A stretch of 64,000 bases of DNA, taken from contig NW_026731929.1 in assembly GCF_028476545.1 (NCBI RefSeq), positions 129,001 to 193,000 of the forward strand. Direction: 5' to 3'. Both the position numbers and the translations under genes were made by a program. Positions within the stretch are counted from its first letter, which is position 1, and every line of letters begins with the position of its first letter. The notes below the pieces were generated by a model. That model saw only the letters and a program-made list of their open reading frames with translations, had not been told where the DNA came from and ran no database searches. Positions 63,724 to 64,000 of this stretch are shown here, piece after piece. The DNA is from Physella acuta. Taxonomy: Eukaryota; Mollusca; Gastropoda; Physidae.

Positions 63724-64000
63724 TCTATATATATAATTCTCTTCTGGAAGCCGCTAGAAAACAAGCTGTAAACGCGATCCCTACCTCCCCACCCCTACAT
63801 GATCTTAGTGAGCTGTGTTCACTCTAAATGTTTACAAGCAGAGCCAACGATTTTAAACGTAAGGGGGGGGGGGGAGGAGGGGGGGGGTAAGGAAGGGGGG
63901 GGGGGTTATGTTCCTTAAAGAGCTACTTATAGTGTTTTAACCCATATTATCCCAAGGTCTCAAATTTTTATAATTTTTTGATATGGTTTAGCTTTTGGGC
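63724..64000 (+). mobile_element. Helitron 5' end, runs off the window
   Basis: TCTATATATATAATTCTCTT follows an A, then GAAAACAAGCTG as in the minus-strand Helitron at 21865-22282. A G-rich stretch begins near 63862. The 3' hairpin is not reached. Confidence 0.7.

Overview
This is a repeat-rich stretch of an animal nuclear genome, most likely a mollusc and probably a gastropod. The reasons are spliced genes with GT/AG introns, a nuclear tRNA with a pol III T-run, many poly(A)-tailed retroposons, hAT, piggyBac-like and Helitron elements, very long (AT)n arrays, and the AAGGGAGGTAAT-type motif that I associate with molluscan repeats. The species cannot be fixed from the sequence alone.

Only two host protein genes can be supported, both on the minus strand. 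At 3.3-3.6 kb lies the last exon of a small secreted cysteine-rich peptide (signal peptide plus an eclosion-hormone-like cysteine spacing). At 12.7-20.0 kb lie five phase-consistent exons of an SLC34 (type II) sodium/phosphate cotransporter: the end of the first transport half, the glycosylated extracellular loop, the second QSSS repeat and a C-terminal TRL tail. The 5' exons were not found in the window. An intact tRNA-Arg(TCT) sits antisense in one SLC34 intron. A 25-bp minisatellite of about 59 units begins inside an SLC34 exon and copies its splice acceptor.

From about 22 kb to 62 kb the window is dominated by nested mobile elements. The main theme is a family of ORF1-only, LINE-like retroelements (about seven copies). 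Each ORF1 has two globular regions, a CCHC knuckle, a basic stretch and three C2H2 fingers, followed closely by a 3' hairpin and poly(A), with no ORF2. These elements are tied to U2 snRNA. Pieces of the U2 5' end precede a conserved structured leader, and U2 sequence reappears after the poly(A). One copy (56817-58031) carries a U2 head, leader, body and A-rich tail flanked by a 13-bp target-site duplication at a non-U2 site, so the U2-headed chimera moved as a unit. The family resembles U2-targeting Tx1-clade LINEs (Keno-like), half-LINEs such as HAL1, and snRNA-headed SINEs, but the combination may be undescribed. Endonuclease and RT scraps of LINEs occur nearby.

A roughly 400-bp repeat ('arm'), usually preceded by a (CCCACACTAAATTCT)n-like minisatellite, stands upstream of most of these copies and also forms two large foldbacks (24.1-27.7 kb, 32.1-34.0 kb). 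A second, CCHC-only ORF family occurs three times. hAT elements of at least five families, several with perfect 8-bp duplications, are nested through everything. A Ty3/gypsy LTR fossil with near-identical LTRs lies inside the 3' UTR of one LINE copy. The right edge holds a piggyBac-like element and the start of a Helitron.
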